DNA from: Uliginosibacterium gangwonense DSM 18521 | GTDB lineage: Bacteria > Pseudomonadota > Gammaproteobacteria > Burkholderiales > Rhodocyclaceae | NCBI RefSeq assembly: GCF_000373965.1 | Contig: NZ_KB892864.1 | Coordinates: 1 to 64,000, forward strand | Direction: 5' to 3' | Length of the DNA: 64,000 bases | Part shown: positions 60,418 through 64,000 of the stretch, piece after piece | Numbering within the stretch: position 1 is the first letter of the stretch | Layout: each line of letters opens with the position of its first letter | Translations under genes and position numbers: made by a program | The notes under the pieces: generated by a model | What the model was told of the DNA's origin: nothing | Seen by the model: only the letters and a program-made list of their open reading frames with translations | The model's database searches: none

Positions 60418-61659
60418 ATGCAATTCCTCTCATCCCTTCCGATGTTCGATCCTGCACTCGCCGCCCTACTTCAGGCTGAAGAAGAAAAACAGCGCGACAG
60501 CATCCGCCTGATCGCCTCCGAGAACTTCGCCTCAGCCGCCGTGCGCGAAGCCTGTGGCTCAGTCCTTACCAACAAGTATTCCGAAGGTTACCCCGGTGCC
60601 CGTTATTACGAGGGGCAACAGATTGTCGATCAGGTCGAGCGGCTCGCAATGGCTCGTGCCCGCCTGATCTTCAATGCCGAACACGTCAACGTGCAGCCCT
60701 ACTCCGGCTCGCCTGCCAACTTGGCTGCCTACTTGGCCTTTGTACGCCCTGGTGACACGGTGATGGGCATGCGGCTTGCCCACGGCGGGCATCTAACCCA
60801 CGGTTCCCGGGCCTCCATCACCGGCAAATACTGGAACATTGCCTCCTATGAGCTGGACCCGCACACGGGGCTGCTCGACTACGACCTGATTCGCACCAAG
60901 GCCCTGCAACATCGGCCCAAGCTGCTCATTGCCGGGCACTCGGCCTACCCCCGTCAGCTTGATTTCGCGGCTTTCCGCAAGATTGCCGATGAAATCGGCG
61001 CCCCTTTGCTGGTCGATATGGCCCACATCGCCGGGCTGGTAGCAGGTGGTGCGCACCCCTCACCGATACCTTACGCTGACGTGGTAACCACCACCACGCA
61101 CAAGACGCTGCGCGGCCCACGTGGCGCCATGATCATGTGCCGCGCCGAACACGCCAGCAAGATCGACAAGGCCGTGTTCCCCGGCCTGCAAGGTGGCCCG
61201 CACAACAATACCACCGCTGCCATCGCGGTCGCCCTGCACGAAGCCGCCCAACCGGATTTTGCCGAATACGCTAAGCAATGCGTGCTCAACGCCCAGGCGC
61301 TGGGCCGTGGCCTGCTTGAACGTGGCTTTACCCTGGTGACCGGCGGCACAGACAACCACCTGTTGCTGATCGACCTGCGCAAGAAAGGGCTACCCGGCAA
61401 AGCCGTCGCCGAAGCACTGGACCGGGCGGGACTGGTGGCTAACTACAACAGCGTGCCTTGGGATGACCGCCCCCCGCAAGACCCCTCCGGCATCCGTCTG
61501 GGTTCCCCGGCAATGACGACACGAGGCTTTGGCGAAAAGGAATTCCTCCAGATCGCAGAATGGATCGACCGCATCGTCGCCTCGGGCCTGGATGATGTAA
61601 CCATCTTCCAGGTTGGTGGTGAAGTGCGTGAGCTGTGCCGCAGCTTCCCAATGCCCTGA
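60418..61659 (+). CDS. glyA: Serine hydroxymethyltransferase
   Basis: 413-aa PLP enzyme interconverting serine and glycine with tetrahydrofolate. SIRLIASENFAS, LTNKYSEGYPGARYYEG, QPYSGSPANLAAY, HGGHLTHGS and the PLP-lysine site TTTTHKTLRGPRG are present. It differs from the usual proteobacterial GlyA: QPYSGSPAN replaces QPHSGSQAN, GSRASITGKYWN replaces GSPVNLSGKLFN, and LRGPRGAMI replaces LRGPRGG. It is probably a second, divergent copy or a relative such as alpha-methylserine hydroxymethyltransferase. The ZTP riboswitch supports a one-carbon role. Confidence 0.9.
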   Translation: MQFLSSLPMFDPALAALLQAEEEKQRDSIRLIASENFASAAVREACGSVLTNKYSEGYPGARYYEGQQIVDQVERLAMARARLIFNAEHVNVQPYSGSPANLAAYLAFVRPGDTVMGMRLAHGGHLTHGSRASITGKYWNIASYELDPHTGLLDYDLIRTKALQHRPKLLIAGHSAYPRQLDFAAFRKIADEIGAPLLVDMAHIAGLVAGGAHPSPIPYADVVTTTTHKTLRGPRGAMIMCRAEHASKIDKAVFPGLQGGPHNNTTAAIAVALHEAAQPDFAEYAKQCVLNAQALGRGLLERGFTLVTGGTDNHLLLIDLRKKGLPGKAVAEALDRAGLVANYNSVPWDDRPPQDPSGIRLGSPAMTTRGFGEKEFLQIAEWIDRIVASGLDDVTIFQVGGEVRELCRSFPMP

Positions 61660-61680
61660 GCATCAGAGCTTTCTCAAACA

Positions 61681-61709
61681 AAAACGCCACCTTTACGGTG
61701 GCGTTTTTA
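61681..61709. terminator. Terminator between glyA and the LivJ-like gene
   Basis: AAAACGCCACC TTTAC GGTGGCGTTTTT, symmetrical and lying between convergent genes; it starts 22 bases after glyA. Confidence 0.9.
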
Positions 61710-61728
61710 CTCCTGATTTCAGGCCGAA

Positions 61729-62910
61729 TTACTGCTTGCCGCCGATGGTCTCCATCACACTCCATTTGCCTTTGACGACCTTGTAGACCGTAATACCGCC
61801 GTCCTTGATATTGCCTTGTTCGTCATACCCCAGATGCGGGGTAGTGACACCGGCATAATCAATGGCATGCAACACCGGCAGGTATTTTTGCGCATCAACC
61901 GAATCAGCCTTGAGCATGGCGGCAATCATGGCCCGCGTAGCATCATAGCCATAGGGAGAATAGATTTCCATTTCGCCATACTTGGCTTTGAAACGGTTCT
62001 CGAAATCCACCCCGCCAGGCATTTTGTCCAGCGGCAGACCTGCCAACGAGGCAATCGTCCCCTCTGCATCCGGCCCGGCCAGCTTGAGGAAGGTATCCGA
62101 GCGGGTCATTTCGCCGGAGACCAAGGGCACGGAAATTCCCAAGCGGTTCTTCTGTTGCACCAGCAAACCCGACTGCGCATCGGCGCCACCGTAGAAAATG
62201 ACATCCGGTTTGACTGACTTGATGGAAGTCAGAATCGAAGTGAAATCCGTGGCCTTGTCTGTGGTGTACTCCCGCTTGATGATCTGCCCGCCGGCAGCCT
62301 TGGCAGCTTTTTCGAACTCATCTGCCAGCCCCTGACCATAGGCGCTGCGGTCATCAATGATCGCGATCTTCGACGCCTTGAGCGTCTTGACCACAAAGCT
62401 GCCCATCACCGAACCTTGTTGGGTATCAGAGGTCATGGAACGGAAGGCACTCTTGATCCCCTGCTGGGTATAGCCCGGAGCCGTGGCCATGGCAATCTGC
62501 GGGATGCCTGCCGAGGCGTAGATCTTGGAGGCGGGAATCGAGGTGCCGGAATTGAAGTGCCCGATCATCCCGGCCACCTTGGCGTCCACAATCTTCTGCG
62601 CGACCTGGGTGGCCGAGCGCGGGTCAGCCATATCGTCTTCGGCCAGCAATTCAAAACGCACCGCTTTGCCACCAATTACCGGTTTGGCAGCGTTGGCGTC
62701 ATCAATCGCCATCTGCACCCCATTCTGGTAGCCCTTGCCATAGTGTGCCTGTGGCCCGGTCAGCGGGGCAGAGAAACCCAATCGAACGACCTCGGCATCT
62801 GTCCCGGAAGAGGATGCAGCGGTGGAGGATTTGTCAGCGTTGTTGCAGCCCACCAGGAGCACAGAGAGCAGCACCGTGAGCGAGGCGAGTCGGAATCGAG
62901 ATGGTTTCAT
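61729..62910 (-). CDS. Branched-chain amino-acid-type ABC binding lipoprotein (LivJ-like)
   Basis: 393 aa. Lipobox LLVGC (Cys22), then a Ser/Ala linker and a type I periplasmic-binding fold: VVRLGFSAPLTGPQAHYGKGYQNGVQMAIDDANA, GMIGHFNSGTSIPASKIYASAGIPQIA and PYGYDATRAMIAAMLKA. Lipid anchoring is unusual for LivJ of gram-negatives but common for lineages that keep the protein at the membrane. No LivHMGF genes are adjacent. ATG 62910 has AGG eight bases upstream. Confidence 0.88.
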   Translation of the reverse strand: MKPSRFRLASLTVLLSVLLVGCNNADKSSTAASSSGTDAEVVRLGFSAPLTGPQAHYGKGYQNGVQMAIDDANAAKPVIGGKAVRFELLAEDDMADPRSATQVAQKIVDAKVAGMIGHFNSGTSIPASKIYASAGIPQIAMATAPGYTQQGIKSAFRSMTSDTQQGSVMGSFVVKTLKASKIAIIDDRSAYGQGLADEFEKAAKAAGGQIIKREYTTDKATDFTSILTSIKSVKPDVIFYGGADAQSGLLVQQKNRLGISVPLVSGEMTRSDTFLKLAGPDAEGTIASLAGLPLDKMPGGVDFENRFKAKYGEMEIYSPYGYDATRAMIAAMLKADSVDAQKYLPVLHAIDYAGVTTPHLGYDEQGNIKDGGITVYKVVKGKWSVMETIGGKQ

Positions 62911-63128
62911 GAACAGAACCTGGTAAAGAGATGGCCGGTAACACAATCCTACATATTAACCTGATACCCCAAAAAATGGATCGAACCACCTTACTTCACA
63001 ATAACTATTTATATGAAATGGTTTTCCGCCCGTCAGAATAAGGATGCCGAATAGTCAGATAAATCTATAACGCAATCGCGGCCCCTGCACACAATGGCGC
63101 CCATTTCCCTGGACTGAATTGGCTCTAC

Positions 63129-64000
63129 ATGAAAATATTGGTCACTGGCGCAACCGATCTGATCGGCAGTTACATTACCGTTCGCTTGGCGCAAGAAGGC
63201 CATGAAGTGCTCGCCGCGTGTTCCCGTAAAGTACCGGCTCTGGCCAAGCGTGCTGGCGTGAGCTGCATCAGCATGGATATGACCCGCCCGGAGAGCTGGC
63301 CCAAACAGTTAGCCGGTTGCGATGCACTGATCCATGTCTCCCACGGCTGGGGCGCCACCGGCCCACAGATGCTGGCCGCAGACACAGCCACTTCAGTCGC
63401 CCTGTTTGAAGCCGCCCGCAGCGCGGGTGTAGCCCAGGTGATCTACACCAGTTCCACCACGGCCAATGGCGAGGTGGATGTGCTCAACGATGAATTGCGA
63501 CAGAATCGCCCGGTGGATCTGTTTGGGGCCACCAAAGCAGCCACCGAGATGTACGCCCGCGCCTACGCCTTCTCCGGCGGCCCACGCATGCAGATCGTGC
63601 GCCCCGGCTACGTGTTCGGCGAACCCATCGTCAAAGGATGTGACGCAGAATTTGACCAACGCTTTATCCATATCTGCCGGGCAGTCAAACGGGGAATCCC
63701 CATCCGCCTGACCCAGCACGATGGCACCCAGTTCATCCACGCCCATGATGTGGCAGAGGTGTACCTGTCGCTATTAGGGTTCCCGGAACAATTCTCCATC
63801 CACTACGCCCTATCCAGCGAGTGGGTATCCTGGGCCAGCATCGTCGAAATGGCCATGGAAGAAGCTGGCGAAAGCGTGCCGATTCAATTGGATAATCGCC
63901 AATACAGCCCCCTGCCCTATCTATTTGATGTGCGCAAAATCGAGGAAGATTTCGGTCTGTCGTTCGACAATGAAGAGCGGCTGCGCGACCACGTGCGCTG
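63129..64000 (+). CDS. NAD-dependent epimerase/dehydratase family protein, 3' end outside the window
   Basis: 290 visible codons of an extended short-chain dehydrogenase. The Rossmann motif is GATDLIG (7-13). IYTSSTTANG supplies the catalytic Ser/Thr. Where the family has YxxxK, this protein reads LFGATKAATE, so the catalytic Tyr is Phe. RPGYVFGEP and FIHAHDVAEVYLSLL are typical. It may be an inactive or non-redox member. The start is the first ATG, with no strong ribosome site, and the reading frame runs to the right edge. Confidence 0.8.
   Translation, partial: MKILVTGATDLIGSYITVRLAQEGHEVLAACSRKVPALAKRAGVSCISMDMTRPESWPKQLAGCDALIHVSHGWGATGPQMLAADTATSVALFEAARSAGVAQVIYTSSTTANGEVDVLNDELRQNRPVDLFGATKAATEMYARAYAFSGGPRMQIVRPGYVFGEPIVKGCDAEFDQRFIHICRAVKRGIPIRLTQHDGTQFIHAHDVAEVYLSLLGFPEQFSIHYALSSEWVSWASIVEMAMEEAGESVPIQLDNRQYSPLPYLFDVRKIEEDFGLSFDNEERLRDHVR

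Overview
The window is a dense, GC-moderate bacterial chromosome segment. Its gene content points to a betaproteobacterium of the Neisseriales/Rhodocyclales type: a class I PHB synthase with PhaB, PhaR and a phasin, an MSHA-type IV pilus operon, divergent bamD/rluD, and betaproteobacterial-type PanC and BamD. I cannot name the genus from sequence alone. No insertion sequence, prophage, integrase or CRISPR array was seen.

Layout. 1-3.2 kb: NAD-type malic enzyme (cut by the left edge) behind a 2-hydroxycarboxylate (citrate/malate) symporter. 4-5.1 kb: a secreted PHB depolymerase-like esterase. 5.2-21.5 kb: a 15.3 kb minus-strand MSHA pilus operon in the order mshE-G-F-A-C-D-O-P-Q-I-PilN-J-K-L-N. 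It lies between two identical tRNA-Asp genes, and the upstream end also carries a duplicated Glu/Ala tRNA pair. 21.6-26 kb: a photolyase-like FAD protein, a GlcD-family oxidase, a DUF1992 protein and RimO. 26.6-28 kb: an ExuT-like transporter. 28-31.5 kb: phaC-phaB and phaR. 31.7-37.5 kb: rluD/bamD, a LysE exporter, a PAS-GGDEF-EAL protein and panC.

37.6-41 kb holds a tightly coupled three-gene cassette: a degenerate membrane glycosyltransferase-like protein, a membrane-anchored bactofilin-like protein and a polytopic membrane protein. I do not recognise it as a described system, and it is my best candidate for something new. 41-43.6 kb: trmL, a lactate/malate dehydrogenase and the phasin phaP. 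43.7-48.1 kb: a GntR regulator facing an MFS transporter, an amidohydrolase and an amino-acid-type binding protein, with palindromes between them. 48.2-51 kb: DUF2252, DUF1653 and a DUF695-like/NUDIX fusion. 51-57.2 kb: two GH53 endo-galactanases (one secreted, one a probable lipoprotein), a MalE-like binding protein and AAACGTTT operator-like sites that suggest one LacI-type galactan regulon; fbaA and a GNAT gene lie between them. 57.2-60.2 kb: a secreted alpha/beta hydrolase with an unusual C-terminal domain, an AraC regulator and a LysE exporter. 60.2-61.7 kb: a ZTP (pfl) riboswitch in front of a divergent glyA. 61.7-64 kb: a LivJ-type lipoprotein and a truncated NAD-dependent epimerase.

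Together the genes suggest a free-living heterotroph that takes up C4/C6 hydroxyacids and galacto-oligosaccharides, stores carbon as PHB, and attaches by a pilus whose ATPase carries a c-di-GMP-binding type domain.
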